NCBI GenBank assembly: GCA_964247055.1
Contig: OZ176054.1
Coordinates: 10,416,001-10,480,000, forward strand
Source: Paragordius varius
Lineage: Eukaryota; Nematomorpha
Reading direction: 5' to 3'
Length of the DNA stretch: 64,000 nucleotides
Positions 1 to 12,435 of this stretch are shown piece after piece. Each line of letters opens with the position of its first letter. Position 1 is the stretch's first letter. The position numbers were made by a program, and so were the translations under genes. The notes beneath the pieces are model-generated. The model was not told the DNA's origin. It made no database searches and saw nothing but the letters and a program-made list of their open reading frames with translations.

Positions 1-2596
1 TTTTATCGTATATAAAATATTTGTCTTGGATTTTAAGTTTTTAAGCGTATCACCATTCATTAATAAGTTATTGTGGAAAGTTGTGCCTATAGTTTTTCAA
101 GTTTATACAAATTCTTTACACATTTCATGTTTTTAGACATTAAAAAAAACTTTGGTGTTTAAAAATAAATGCGCAAATTTAAACTTTATTTAGTGTGTAT
201 ATATACGCGCAAAATATCAAAAAATTACCAACGAAAATTTCAAAGGATGAATTTGAGATTAGGATAAAAACGAATTTTAATGGGTCAAGAGACTGAATTT
301 GAAATATTTTTATATGATAATATTATTTGCAATATTTTACAAAATTTATCTGTTTTAGCTCATTATACTACCACATCTTTATTGAGTGAGAATCACTTTT
401 CATCACCATCACCACCAAATACTGAAGGCAAGACAAAAAACTTAGCGTTTCGCCTTATAATTTTACAATCCTTACATCTTTTTAATGGAATTTGGATGAG
501 TCAATCCCTAAAAAAGAATAATAATAATTTTTTAACGCAACTATCCTCCGCTATCATAAAAGTAAACCAATCTGTTGAAAATGCCTTTGATTTCATGTTA
601 ACGGCTTTAACGGACATTATGAAAGGTTATTTTTTCATTTTAGCTTTGGGTGAGGAAAAAGTGTGATTTGTTTTAAATTTTATGTGAGAGGGGAAAAAAT
701 TATTTAATATTGTTTATTTAATATTGGTTTTCCGCAAATGGACATAAATTTTTGGGTTATGAAAGGGGCTAAACCAATGAAATATAATTTATAATTTAGT
801 TATAAAAAAATTTAACCCAAAGAAAGGGCTTTAAATACCGCAAAAAAATAGTCATGGCCAAAAATAATCATATATTTTCATTTAATTATCTTTGCATTAT
901 CCATAAAGTATCTAACATTTTTAACCATTTTTATAATCAAAAATCTTTAAGCTATCGTCTTTTCCGTTTATTTTTTGGATTATGGGAACTTTTTTTATAA
1001 ATAATATACATAGTTAATCCACATATCATATGCAATTATAGCCGAACAAGAAAATGATGAAATGGTTTGTCAAATTGTGTATTCTTTCTACCTTATGTTA
1101 CAAATTCAAATTGAAAATGTTTTAAACCATGACAGTAAATTTACATTAATTTAATTTTTTATTTATTATAAAACGTTGAACTATTCTGTCCTTGATGTTT
1201 TGAAGGTTATGATTGAAAAACACTATAAATATTAACATTTTATTACAAGAAAAACAAATACAAGTATATTTCCTACCCAAAATATTTTTGTTTTAACCAT
1301 CAAAGATTGGTGTCTTTATTTTTTTATAAACGGTAATTACACCACATAGGTTGACAGAAAATTATGCAATAACAATTTGGATTGACATATTTTAATATAT
1401 ATATATATTGTACTTATTATTGTAATTAATATATTAATCAATAATCATAAATTTCAATGAACATAATAAAATTTATCTTAACCTTATTATATAAGGTTTT
1501 AAGACATTTAAACCCTATTTAATGAATAATAATTATTTAAAGCCGTTTAATATATTTATTTACACCACATATTACCCTTTAAATAGATTTTATGGACGAA
1601 AATTGTAGTAAAAATAACTGAATTTTTGATTTCTAAAAATGTTTTTCCAAATTTTGCCATAATAGTAAACAAAAATTATAATATATTATACAGTTAAAAT
1701 ATAAAATACTGATGTTCATTTGTTTGGTCTAAAAACGATTTAACATGTTAAATCAATCATTATTATCTAATAACAATTGATAAATATACCAATCTGTTAT
1801 TCATATGTTTGTATTAAAATCGATATACTATAAATAATTTGGAAAATTATGATATATCAAATTTTAGCATTTATATTATTTGTGATTAGGTATTATACCC
1901 ATACTCATAGACTTAATGCACGATCGTAATCCAATGATTAAACAATTATCTCATGCATGTCTTAACATAGTTGGGGTAATTTATTTAATCTTGGCTTAAT
2001 TATATCAAATTATGATGCGGAATATTAAAATATCAATGTAATCTAAAATTTAAATTTTTCCTTTAAGGAAGAATTGCAAATTTAATATACAAAGTGAGCT
2101 ATATTAGATTTTTAATATTCTCCAGAGATAACATTTAAGACTGTAATTAATATGTGGTTAAGAGATCTACAACTCAATATTTAAATGTTCATATTGGCTA
2201 TATGCAAGATATTAGGGGTAATATGGTTATATCGACTCATTTTTCCCATAAAAATTATTTGTTAAAATTTGTTCTTTGCTATATTTTATAGCAACATTTT
2301 CTCAATTGTCTCTGCTTGAAAAAATGTTCTTTTTGGATAAAAAATGTTGCTTATTACTGAAAAATGGGGTGTATATAGATAAGTTTTATCAATTTATCTG
2401 TCATAATTTACTTTCTTTTTTGGCAATAGCTAAAGGATAAAAAACGGTGGGGACCCCTTATAACCCGGGAAATGTTTGTCAAACACAATGCATATTGGTT
2501 GGAAATGATTGAAACGCTTAAAGATTCATCCTTTTGAGATTCTGCAAAAAAAACAAAAGTGCAATAGTTTTGTAAAAATATGTGCAATATTGCTTA
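1..2596. other. AT-rich non-coding stretch
   Basis: Apart from the ORF at 280-666, I see no coding exon, RNA gene or clear repeat boundary here. Composition is strongly AT-rich with short AT runs (for example near 1399-1408). Confidence 0.5.
280..666 (+). CDS. unrecognised 128-codon ORF
   Basis: An ATG-initiated open frame of 128 codons, long for DNA this AT-rich. I recognise no family. The product has a polar, Ser/Pro/Asn-rich middle (SSPSPPNTEGK) and a hydrophobic end (KGYFFILALG). Just before the stop there is a good splice-donor match (TTGG/GTGAGG), so it could be an exon that ends in phase 1 rather than an intact single-exon gene. No downstream partner exon was identified. It could equally be a chance ORF or an eroded repeat. 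Confidence 0.22.
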   Translation: MGQETEFEIFLYDNIICNILQNLSVLAHYTTTSLLSENHFSSPSPPNTEGKTKNLAFRLIILQSLHLFNGIWMSQSLKKNNNNFLTQLSSAIIKVNQSVENAFDFMLTALTDIMKGYFFILALGEEKV

Positions 2597-2870
2597 CAGT
2601 AAAAATTGAAATTATATGGACAAAATGTGAAAATATAAAGGCAAATATTTTTTTCTAAAAGACAACTATACGTTTTAAATCTTGATTTTTTGATTCTAAC
2701 TTATTATTTAATAGCAGTGAAAAGTGTGATATAGAGATATATGTTACTAACACAATCAATTTTATATTTTACAATTGTATACAAAATCTTATCGAAATTA
2801 AGATTTGAAAAAGTAAGGTTGTTTGCCTTTATATCTTTACGTTTTGTCCGTATAATTCCAATTTTTACTG
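2597..2870. mobile_element. MITE family 1 (Tc1/mariner-like), complete copy
   Basis: A 274 bp element with long imperfect inverted repeats. It starts CAGTAAAAATTGAAATTATA and ends with the complement, ATTCCAATTTTTACTG, flanked by TA on both sides. TA target duplication and CAGT...ACTG ends suggest a non-autonomous Tc1/mariner relative. At least ten further full or partial copies lie in the window, many in Hrs introns. The short ORF inside (from 2741) is incidental. Confidence 0.8.
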
Positions 2871-3860
2871 TATACATGATTATTTTTTTTACTCTTGTTA
2901 TTTTTTGTAAATCTATTTCTATATATTATTTTTTATGAAATAAAAATAATTCATATATATATATATTTATATATTGGACTATTTATTATTTAAAGAATGA
3001 TAAAAAATTTAATTTGATATAAAACAAGTATATTTTATATATATCTAATTTTTTGATTTGCTAAAATTTTTGCTTCAGAGATTTTAATTGCTTTATACAC
3101 GCATGAATGATTAAAAATTAATTTAATCATTAAATGATCATCAATTATTTTAATTGTTTCATTTACTTTAAATGGCGAATATAGAAATTATCAAAATTAT
3201 AGTATTTATATTTCATTCAAACTTAATTTTAACCAAATTAAATTGCATTTTATTTACTTTATATAAAAATATTTTAGTACATTTTAAACTGTTAAATACA
3301 ATTTTAAGGTTTTTTAATAAAAAGAAAATTTATTGGTTTGCTTTTTTATTAACGATCAAACGAAGCTACTTGTAAGTCTGTGACAATAATAATAACACAA
3401 CTCAACCCAAGAAAGGGAATCGGTTATTAATTTTTAAAACTCTTTAAATATAAATTAAATTAAAATGATTAATTCTATTACGTTATATGTTATTTAGAAA
3501 TATATTAATCTTGAAAACAATACGCAATCAAGATTTCACTATAATATGCTCAAAAATTATTGCAACAAATTATTAGTTAAGATATATTTTCTTTGTAACA
3601 AACCCGTTAAGCCTAAATGATAAATTAATAAACTATATGATATTCATTTTTTTAATAAAGGGGACAGAGCTTTTTCCAAATATTAAAAGAAGCGATTAGT
3701 AAACCTCAAATTTATAAAAATTAATTACCAATGCAAACATGTGAATTAGCAATTATGATATGCCATTTTTCAAACAAAAACGCAACATTTTTTCATCCAA
3801 ACGCAACGTTTGCTTGAAAAAATGGTATAGTTAGGAACTTGTGTAGTTTTGTATATATAA
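2871..3860. other. AT-rich stretch, nothing recognised
   Basis: Only short low-complexity ORFs rich in Ile, Phe, Leu and Lys occur (for example 3172-3375), as expected from AT-rich non-coding DNA. Confidence 0.45.
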
Positions 3861-4046
3861 TTATTGGTTTAGTAGGTAGGGCGCTGGACTTTCACACTGA
3901 TTGACTAAGTTCGAACCTCGAAACTACGCATTTTTCCATCATCACTGTCAGCCCTGGGCAGGCAGGCGGGTCTTTAAAGCCTTCACATGTTCGGATACAG
4001 TTTGAATTCTTACCCTTTAATAAGAAAGGAAAAAAGAGAATTTTGT
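3861..4046 (+). mobile_element. tRNA-derived SINE
   Basis: The head has tRNA-like polymerase III boxes: an A-box-like AGTAGGTAGGGCGC and a B box GTTCGAACC. It is followed by a unique tail containing CCATCATCACTGTCAG, GCCCTGGGCAGGCAGGC and ATGTTCGGATACAG, ending in an A-rich run. The head recurs at 26833 and the tail recurs on the opposite strand near 46310, so this is a dispersed family and not a tRNA gene. The anticodon arm does not fold as a functional tRNA. Confidence 0.75.
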
Positions 4047-4152
4047 TATAAACTTTTTAAATATCCTTTTTTCTAATGGCTATACTATTCAAAGATAGCA
4101 AGCTTGAGGGACTATATATTCCTTAAGACTGATATTATATACTATATATATA

Positions 4153-6555
4153 TAAGGTGACCAGACGTCCCGCTTTTGGCGGGACAGTCCCGCTTTTTCA
4201 CACTTTGTCCCGCCTCCCGCTACGTTTTTAAGATGTCCCGCTTTTTCAAGATTATATAAAAAATAATTTTTTTTAATACATTTAAATTTTTTATTAAAAA
4301 TTTATTTTTTTTATTCGTTTAAATTTTTTATCATTAGTTATCTTTAAAAGCTATATCAATTTTAAATTACAATTTTTTATTATTTTTTTCAAATTTATAT
4401 CATGTGATTATACACTTTGCTCCCTACTCTTACTACCAACATTATCAAAAAGACTAATTAGTACCACAAATCGGTAGCTTATATAACTTCAGAAAATTAA
4501 GGTAATAAAGTATATTTTTATACTAATATTTTAGTTATATCACCTGCCAATCTTATCAAAAAGACAAATTAATAACAAAAATCGGTAGCTTATACGTTTA
4601 CTCCAGAAAATTAAGGTAATATTTTTTTAAACTAATATTAGTAAAAAAATATGAGTACAAAAAGAGGTTATTAATTCAACTATGAATTAATGAAAGAATT
4701 TTCTTTTATCAAATAAACGAAGAATGAATCATTTGTTAAATGTTTTTTATGCAAGGGGAATCCACCCTACCACATGGCAGAAAGCATGATTTTACAAAGC
4801 ATATGGAAACACACAAACATAAGAATTGTTTAGATATGGCGGCATCATCTTACAAAATGAGCGATTTTTATCGAAAAACCGCTTTTGGATAGGAAGAAAA
4901 GAATTTGGCACTAGCCCAAGGCGTTTTATCTTTTCACGCGGTAAATCACAATCATTCCTTTAGATCTATGGATTGTACCTCACAGATTATTCGTACCTTA
5001 TTCAATAAAAAATTTACATGTGCCCGTACAAAGGCTGAAGTCATTGTATGCAATGTCCTTTCGCCACATGCATTTTCTGAAATACAAAAAGATTTGCTGA
5101 AAATTAATTTCATATCGCTATACTCTGCTGCATCAAATCACATGGAAACAAAATTATTTCCCACTTTAATAAGATATTTTTATCCAGAAACCGGAGTAAA
5201 AATTAAAATTTTAGTTCTATTTTTCTCGGTGAAAATTCCGACATAATTTTTGCTTCAATAATGAATATTCTAGAAAAAAATAATTTAAAAAATAAAATCA
5301 TCGTATATTGCGCTGACAACACCAATACGAACTTCGCTGGAAAAGCAAGGAGGGGAACAAAAAATATTTTTTATAAATTAGCAGATAATCTTAATCAAAA
5401 CATTATTGGCGCTGTGTGTGCACATATATTACACAACGCTATTCAAACAGCTGCTGATTTGATATCCCTAGATATGGAAAAATTAGTTGTTAAACATTCC
5501 TATTTTTATATATACACGGTACGCGTTGAAACGCTTAAGGGAATTCTGTGAAAATGCAGAAGTTTATTATCAAAAAATGCTTGGATTTTGAAAACTCGTT
5601 GGTTAGCTCTTCTGCCAGCTATTGAAAGAATTTTAAAAATATATGATCCTTTATAATCCTATTTTTTATCACAGGACAAATGTCCTAAAACTTTCGAAAA
5701 ATTTTTTTGAAAGTGATTCTTCAAAAATATAGTTATTCCTATATAATCAAGCTTCTCTCTTTCAAAATGTTATTGAATTGGTAGAAGGTGACAAAATTTT
5801 GGCAATCAAAGTAGCCAATGAAGTTGGTAACCTAAAATTCCAAATGTCAAGAAAGGTTAGAAAATAATTTTATACCATTAACCATCCGCAATATTATAAT
5901 TAATTTACAAAAACAAAGCTTAATAAATCGCCAAGATATCCTGTACCATATAAAAATGTTTTATACAAACTGTATAGATTATTTTGAAGACTGGACGGTG
6001 CAATCCAATGATCATTGGATAACATTAAAACCAGAATTTAATTGGTGCGATGTACAAAAATCATTTGATTACATCTGCATATCCCATTAAGTTATGGACT
6101 ACAAAAAATACAGTAGAAAAGAAATTGTTAGAAATATTTCATCATTTTGAAACAAACTATGTTCCATACAATATTTTAAAAACTGTGGAATTAGCACTAT
6201 CTTTACCTAAAACCAACGCTGCTACTGAGCACGTTTTTTCCACACTAAATCAGGTGTGAACATCGGAAAAATCAAATTTACATGTCGAAACTTTAAAGGC
6301 CATTTTATCTGTCAAATATAATTTGACAAATACTTGTTAAGACTTATATTTTAAAAAAGGATGACAATCTGCTAAAACGCATTCCCTCAAAAAAAATATA
6401 CCAAAAAATAAAATATTTATATATTATAATGTATTTGTGTTAAAAATAAATAAATATTACAATAAATTTTTTGCATAAAAATTGTTGGTTGTACCCTCAT
6501 GCCCCCCTTTCTCAGATTTGTCCCGCTTTTTTCTTCAAAAAATCTGGTCACTTTA
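4153..6555 (+). mobile_element. hAT transposon, BED-finger type, decayed copy
   Basis: Inverted ends TAAGGTGACCAGACGTCCCG and ...CTGGTCACTTTA bound a 2.4 kb element. The flanks read TATATATA on each side, consistent with an 8 bp duplication, though in low-complexity DNA. Inside are pieces of a hAT transposase on the plus strand. They include the region after the BED finger (4905-5246 frame), a central part (5261-5551) and the C-terminal dimerisation region (6050-6259, with LPKTNAATEHVFS). The frame is interrupted several times by frameshifts and stops, so it is inactive. The copy at 27626 is longer and better preserved. Confidence 0.85.
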
Positions 6556-8049
6556 TATATATAGCATCATTTATTGCAGGTAAAAAAAATTACAATATGA
6601 ATCAAAATTTAGTTATAGGGAAACATTATGTGTATAAATTCGCAAGGACATCTACAAATATCCGCATATTTGTCTTTGATTGAATATCCATAACATCGTT
6701 GGCGACAAATTCTAACTAATTTTTTTTAATTTATGATATGAGAAAAAAAATTTTCATAAAAAGAGCCGATAAATGTAATATTGATATGCAGCATATATAT
6801 AATCCTGTGATGAGTTAATTTTAAAATTGACTTATTAAAATATTGCGAGCAAAGGGGAATTATGTCATTTTTAGTTTATAGATTTAAAGTTTTTTAAAAA
6901 AAATCTTGATTATTTCAAAATGACTTATTTTCATTTGATTTATTTGATTATCAAAAAAAGCATAATTACCAGGACATTGGCAAACCTTACAGCACTTTCC
7001 TGCAGGTAAGAATTGTAATTCGCAGTCTAGTTTGCGGCAAAACACATTGCAAACTATCATATAATCATATTTTTGAAAATATAAAAAATTCTAATCTCAA
7101 ATATTTTACATGTATTTCGGAAATTAAATATAAAAGTTGTTTAAAAATACTTTTTGATTTGGAATCCGTTTCATAAATAGGTAAAAAGATCAACAAGTGA
7201 TTTTTAGTAAAAGTACCGATGTATAGAATTTCATTTATATGGTGAAAGATTGCGAGTTTATTAAATAATAATTTTATCAAAAAAATATTTATAAAATTTA
7301 TATTTAAGTTTAAAAGGAAAAAATTCAAATTTTTCTCCCGTATTCGTATTATTATATTTAATCAAATTATATTCTAAGGCTAAATAATATTTTAAATCAA
7401 GGTTTCATTTTATAATAAATTAGACAATTAAAGGTAAAACTATTCACAACAAAATAAGCGCAAAATATCAAAATTTACGCAATTTTTTTTATTTCGAAAA
7501 TTAAGTCTTGATTATTATCTATTCAACACAGTAGCGTATGGGTAAAACAACAAAATGTTAAAATTTAGACAATATGTACATTTAATTATGGACATAATTT
7601 GTGTTATAACACACACTACTGTATTACCGATTTAACCAGCATAAAACATACTTAAAGATAAGTTTAAATTGATAGTTTTTGATAAATTTTCCATAATATT
7701 GATGGTAATATTTTTGGAAATTTTTATTTAAAAATGTACTTTCCAGTTTAATTTTCAGTAAAATAATTAATCTATTTTCGTTTGTCATTATTTGACGGAT
7801 TTTACAATTGTTAATATAAAAACGATATAACCTTATATTTACAATGGACCTTTTATAATTCCTTCCGACTTTTTATAATAAATTTACTACAGCGCCTATA
7901 AAAAACACTGACGCTGATTATCATCCACTGTATCGATTTTTTAAATTACAACCGTTTAAAATGGAGAACACTGTCCGAAAAAATTACGTTTCTGGGTATG
8001 GCGGAACTATCATTTAAATTAGTCAAAAAGAAATATTATTTATTTTTTT
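6556..8049. other. AT-rich stretch, nothing recognised
   Basis: No exon, RNA gene or bounded repeat could be supported. The minus-strand ORF at 7065-7328 is low-complexity and unconvincing. Confidence 0.45.
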
Positions 8050-9960
8050 TAATAATAATTATTAATCTATATATTTATAAAAATGAAAAATGGTGGCTTT
8101 GTGATCTGTTTCCGGAAAACTGGTAGACCCATTCAAATCCAAATATCGAAAAAATATAATCATTAATGAATTCCCCGAAAATAGCTTCGCCCTTTTTTGA
8201 ATTAGGCCCCAAATTCGGGCCCACCCTGTGTAAAAAACAGATTTTTTTGAAAACAGAAGTCCACAAAAATCGTTTCTTTGAGACAATTCTCCAGAAAACG
8301 TGTTGGACCATTCGATTTCAAATATGAATATTTTTTACTTGTTTTCGATTGCGCCGAACATAGTCAGCTCGCCTTAATTTAGGCCCTCTTTTTACCCGCT
8401 CCCACGGTGAAATGCCATTTTTTTCAAAAAAAACTAAGTTCCAAAAATAATTTTTTGAATCTTTTCCCCCAGGGTATGAGACCGTAAAAATTCAATGAGG
8501 ATTCCAGGTATTACCTGTTAAAAGGCAAAAAATTTAGTCGTGCGTTTCATATTGGCTGCTAGGTAAGGAGATACCCGCTAAAAATTGCCCCGTCCTATCG
8601 AAATAGCGCGCTTTTGGGCTACATTTCAAAAAACCTATCAGGCCATATTATTTCAATAGTTTAAAATATTAACCGTAACAAGGCAAAAATTTAGGTCTTC
8701 CGGTTTTTCAAAATTAGCCGTTAATTAGGCCCTTCACGCCCTGAAAAATACCACACTATAGAGTGATTTTTTAGTTTTGATGCAATTTTTCCAAAAACTA
8801 ATGAGAGCACATGGAATCAATCATGATTCCAGGTATTCTCCGTATAATGGCAAAATTCATGGACGTTTTTTTATATTAGCCTCTGGATAGGGGGCTACCC
8901 GCTTACAACTGCGCCACCATATTGATGCAGCGTGACTTTGGTGGCATATTTAAGAAAATTTATCAAGCCATAAATAAGGGCTTGAAATATTACCCATAAA
9001 AAGGCAAAAATTTAAGTAGAGAGGATTTATTGAATTACCCCTTAATTAGGCCCCTGCCCTGAAAAATGCGCCACCATAGAATGACTTTTTGGTTTTGAGC
9101 CAATTTTTCGAAAATCCCACGCGAGCATATTGAATTAATGATGATTCCAGACCCAAATTAAAGCAAACATTTTAATCAAGCGTTTTTTGTTTGGGCCCTG
9201 GTTAAGGGACTGCCCGCGTAAAACTTCGTCAGCATATCGATAGCCTTTGGAGCCAAATTTTAGCCTATGAGACTGTGCGAGTTCAAAAAGAGCGTAAAAT
9301 ATTTTTTACCCCTTAAAAAACAAACATTTTAGTATAGGGGGTTATTTTAATTACCGCCAAGTAAAGTTTTACGCCGAAAAATGCGCTGCCATAGAACAAT
9401 TTAGTTTTGATTTTAAAGAACTTATAGGAACATCCACATGTTCCTCATATAAAGGCAAATATTTTTCCCAACTTTTTTATACTTGCCCCTGGGTAACGAG
9501 CTACCCTTCAAGATTGCGTCACTGTATAAAAATTGCATTGTATTGGAGCTAATTTACAGAAAATTTAAGCAGCCATATGAGCTCATTAAAAGCTTGAATA
9601 CCTGTGTGGTAAAAAAGGTCAGGTGTTATTTTATTAGCCGTTAATTTGGGCTTTTATGCCCTAAAAATACGCCATCATATAACGATTATTTAGTGTTGAG
9701 GTATTTTTTCAAATAACCCATGAAACGATGAAAGATGATTCCAAATATTTGCCCTATAAAGGCAAAGAAGGTAACTCAACGCTTTTTCCATATAGGTCTA
9801 TAGGTGTAGAGGTCTACCGGTTTCAAAGTCATACGTCATATAAAAATGGCGTGGTTTTGGAGCTAATTTTTATAAAACTTAAGAAGCTATAGGAGTTCAG
9901 TTAAACACATTTCTGGGAAATTTGTCTAATAACCACAAATGATTTACCTTTTATATCCCT
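8050..9960 (-). repeat. old, diverged satellite block (inverted relative to 60.96-64 kb)
   Basis: Read on the minus strand, 8060-8600 matches the units at the window's right end. Shared landmarks are the clause around GGGCCCACCCTGTGT, the AAAAGGCAAAAAATTTAGTC block and the GGTAAGGAGATACCCGC block. Further along, degenerate copies of the last two landmarks recur about every 300-325 bp (near 8501, 8826, 9143, about 9435 and 9737). Divergence is high. Short overlapping minus-strand ORFs at 8062-8311 are repeat sequence, not genes. Confidence 0.75.
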
Positions 9961-10429
9961 TGATCCCAGCTGTGTGAAGACAATTTCAAAATAAAATTTT
10001 ATGATTTCGTAAAACGAAATGATAGTTGAATATTAACATTAATAAGGGGCAGTTTAAATATGGTCGATTTCTAGTAAACATTCGAGCCTATGCAAAAACC
10101 CGTAAAAGATAAAGACATTTTTTTTATTAAATATGTTTTTATATATTTTTATCTCCATTACCTCTATTTATTGCAGAATAATTTTCGTGAGACTACGTCA
10201 CAGCGAAGGGTGTAGGGCCAGCTATATTCATTTAAAAATTGTAATGTATTTAAAAACGGTCATGTTGTGTGGGCTTCCTTTTGGAATGATAGAAGTCTCA
10301 ATACAAAAATCTATGAAGAAGGAAGTGTTTCCGCTGTAAAAATTTATAATTAATGTATACTCTTAACATTGAAAAATAATAAACAAGACAGCTTTGCATA
10401 TTAAATTAAATTAATAAAAAATAAAAACA
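9961..10429. other. spacer with a weak signal-peptide-like ORF
   Basis: An ORF at 10133-10339 begins MFLYIFISITSIYC, which resembles a short signal peptide, and a strong donor-like GTGAGA follows 18 codons in. That donor is phase 0, while the downstream microexons need phase 1, so I do not link them. Nothing else is seen. Confidence 0.25.
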
Positions 10430-10503
10430 AGGCACTGCCGAGATTCGAACTCGGGATCTCCTGTTTACTAGACAGGCGCTTTAACCAACTAAGCCACAGC
10501 GCC
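10430..10503 (-). tRNA. tRNA-Thr (anticodon AGT)
   Basis: The 74 nt minus-strand sequence folds as a complete cloverleaf. The acceptor GGCGCTG pairs with CAGTGCC (one G-U), followed by discriminator T. The anticodon stem CCTGT/ACAGG holds the loop CTAGTAA with anticodon AGT. The T arm is CCGAG-TTCGAAT-CTCGG, with intact A and B box sequences. No intron and no encoded CCA, as usual for a nuclear gene. A run of five T on the minus strand (about 10423-10427) just downstream is a polymerase III terminator. Confidence 0.94.
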
Positions 10504-10924
10504 ACTAGGAATTTTTCATAAAATATTAATTTATATAAAATTGCTTGGTGGGTTTTTTAGAAGCAGATGCGTGAACTACGTAGCTTCAATTCAGCTTTCC
10601 TAGATGCGCAATAACAGATTATATGGTTCAATAAATTTTTATTTTATCCAACAAAAAGTGCCCAAACGAATTCCTTTTTATAATAGTTTTTTATTCTTTG
10701 CTAGAATCATTATTATATTATCCCAACAAGATGAAGTCAGATTGGGGTTGAATTCCGATCGATAGAATTTTATGTATGAATAATTATACGTTAAACCTTA
10801 TATGCAAATAATTGCTTATGCTTACTGAGTTTTTGCTAATGGCCTACTTTTATCTAATAATTATGTTATTAATATGGAGAATATATTTTTATGTAAATAT
10901 AATGTTTTAACATTTTTTATTAGG
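10504..10924. other. AT-rich stretch, nothing recognised
   Basis: Upstream flank of the tRNA gene. No exon or repeat boundary was found. Confidence 0.4.
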
Positions 10925-11635
10925 TATGATGGGATTTTATGTTATAAATTTATACGGGAGCCCACAAGAAGGGCAGCCAATAGGGATTCTTGACAATTAC
11001 CCATAGCCACAGACACTGACCCTAAGGATAGGCCTATAAGCAGTGATACATCCACAACCAGACTGACATAATGATATTATCTGTATGACCAACACATACA
11101 CCTTGAACAACTATGCTATGATAACAGGTATTAATACGCATACAGGGTTTAACATATAGAATATAGGACTTAATCTTATTATTTAGGCTAGGTTTGAAGC
11201 AATTCACAAATAGGTTTTGTATTGGGCATACCAGCCTAAGATAGTTAAGCAACCTAAACATTCACTCTCTATTACTAATGCAAACACCACTACATACATG
11301 TCTATATCTATAACGTATCACTATATCCTTAGATATAATCCCAGCCTCGATGCTCCTAAACGGCTGTCCCTGTACCACCATTTGGTGTATGGAAGGAGAG
11401 CAAGGGACGTCTTTGGTTGACAGTGGTGACATGCAATTAAAAATTTCTGGAAAAATTAATACATGAATTAAGTGGGTGTAATGGAATGTTTGAAGTTGTA
11501 AATATAATTTTATATAATAAAGTCGAAATATAAGTTTTATTAATAAATTTTTTATTTTTTAATAATATATTCATACGTTTGCTAAATAAATTCTTGTATT
11601 TTCATTCACCTATGAAATCCTTATATTTTAACAGT
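10925..11635. other. GC-richer island, possible solo-LTR fossil
   Basis: This stretch is visibly less AT-rich than its surroundings. It carries TGGTGAC-type sequence at its right edge, as may follow a retrovirus-like LTR, and an AATAAA-like signal region before it. No internal coding region of an LTR element is seen. Treated as a possible old solo LTR of gypsy kin; the boundaries are uncertain. Confidence 0.25.
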
Positions 11636-11817
11636 GGTGACTGGGTCTGCTACACCTTTTTTTGATACACTTTGATACACATATTTTGCAATCGGCCTAT
11701 TTGTTTCAATTTTTGTTAATGAGAGCTTTTATTGATCTAGTTTTTTAATTGGTTAAAAGGAGATGTTACATTTCTATTTTTAATTATAATTTATCAATTT
11801 CAATTGTTACTATAATT

Positions 11818-12435
11818 TAATGTGACCAGATAGGCTGTTTTTCGCAGTATAGTACTGCGTTTTTGGAAAAAAACTGCGCCTGTACTGCCCTGACTTTTGT
11901 ACTGCTTTTAAAATTTTTTTGTAATATTAATTACCTTATATAAAAAATTAATGTAAAATTTTATAGAGTATCCGCTGTTAAAATAATAATTTGTAAAAAA
12001 TTAAAGGTTCATTCGGTAAATGCTAATATTAATCTATTTTAATTGGTTAATATTTTATTTGATTGAGTACATGGAATCGGGTTTCGGACCGGTAAAATCG
12101 CTTATGAAGGCAATCGCCCAGTGGAGGAACTATAATTCTTTCGACCGTAAGATTTAGGCTAAAGGCCCTTTAACTCAGGGCTTTCGCAAAAGCGGCTTCA
12201 AAATATAAAATAAACACAAAATGAATTTATGATGTTTTAGTAATTAAAAGTTCAATGTTTGTTTCATTTGTTTCAGTTAATTTAATGCATATGTTGGATA
12301 TTTTTAACTGTTTCTAATAAGTTAATAAATAGTAAAGAACTATATCATCAGATAAACCGCAGCACTGGTGTAAAAATAGGCAATGTATGTTTTAATTTTG
12401 CACTGCGCCAGGATTCAAAATGTATGGTCACATTA
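11818..12435 (+). mobile_element. non-autonomous hAT element with exact 8 bp duplication
   Basis: A 618 bp element with ends TAATGTGACC and GGTCACATTA. The flanks are identical: CTATAATT at 11810-11817 and again at 12436-12443. This exact 8 bp duplication is diagnostic of hAT transposition. Subterminal sequence carries repeated GCAGT/ACTGCG words. There is no transposase. A longer relative in the opposite orientation lies at 16378-17831. Confidence 0.9.

Noticed and set aside
3861-3940. Possible tRNA gene (A and B boxes)
   Set aside because: No proper anticodon stem or acceptor pairing, and the sequence recurs with a shared unique tail, so it is a SINE.
10133-10339. Signal-peptide-like ORF as first exon of the microexon gene
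   Set aside because: Its donor is phase 0, the distance to the first known exon is 8.3 kb, and no linking exon was found.
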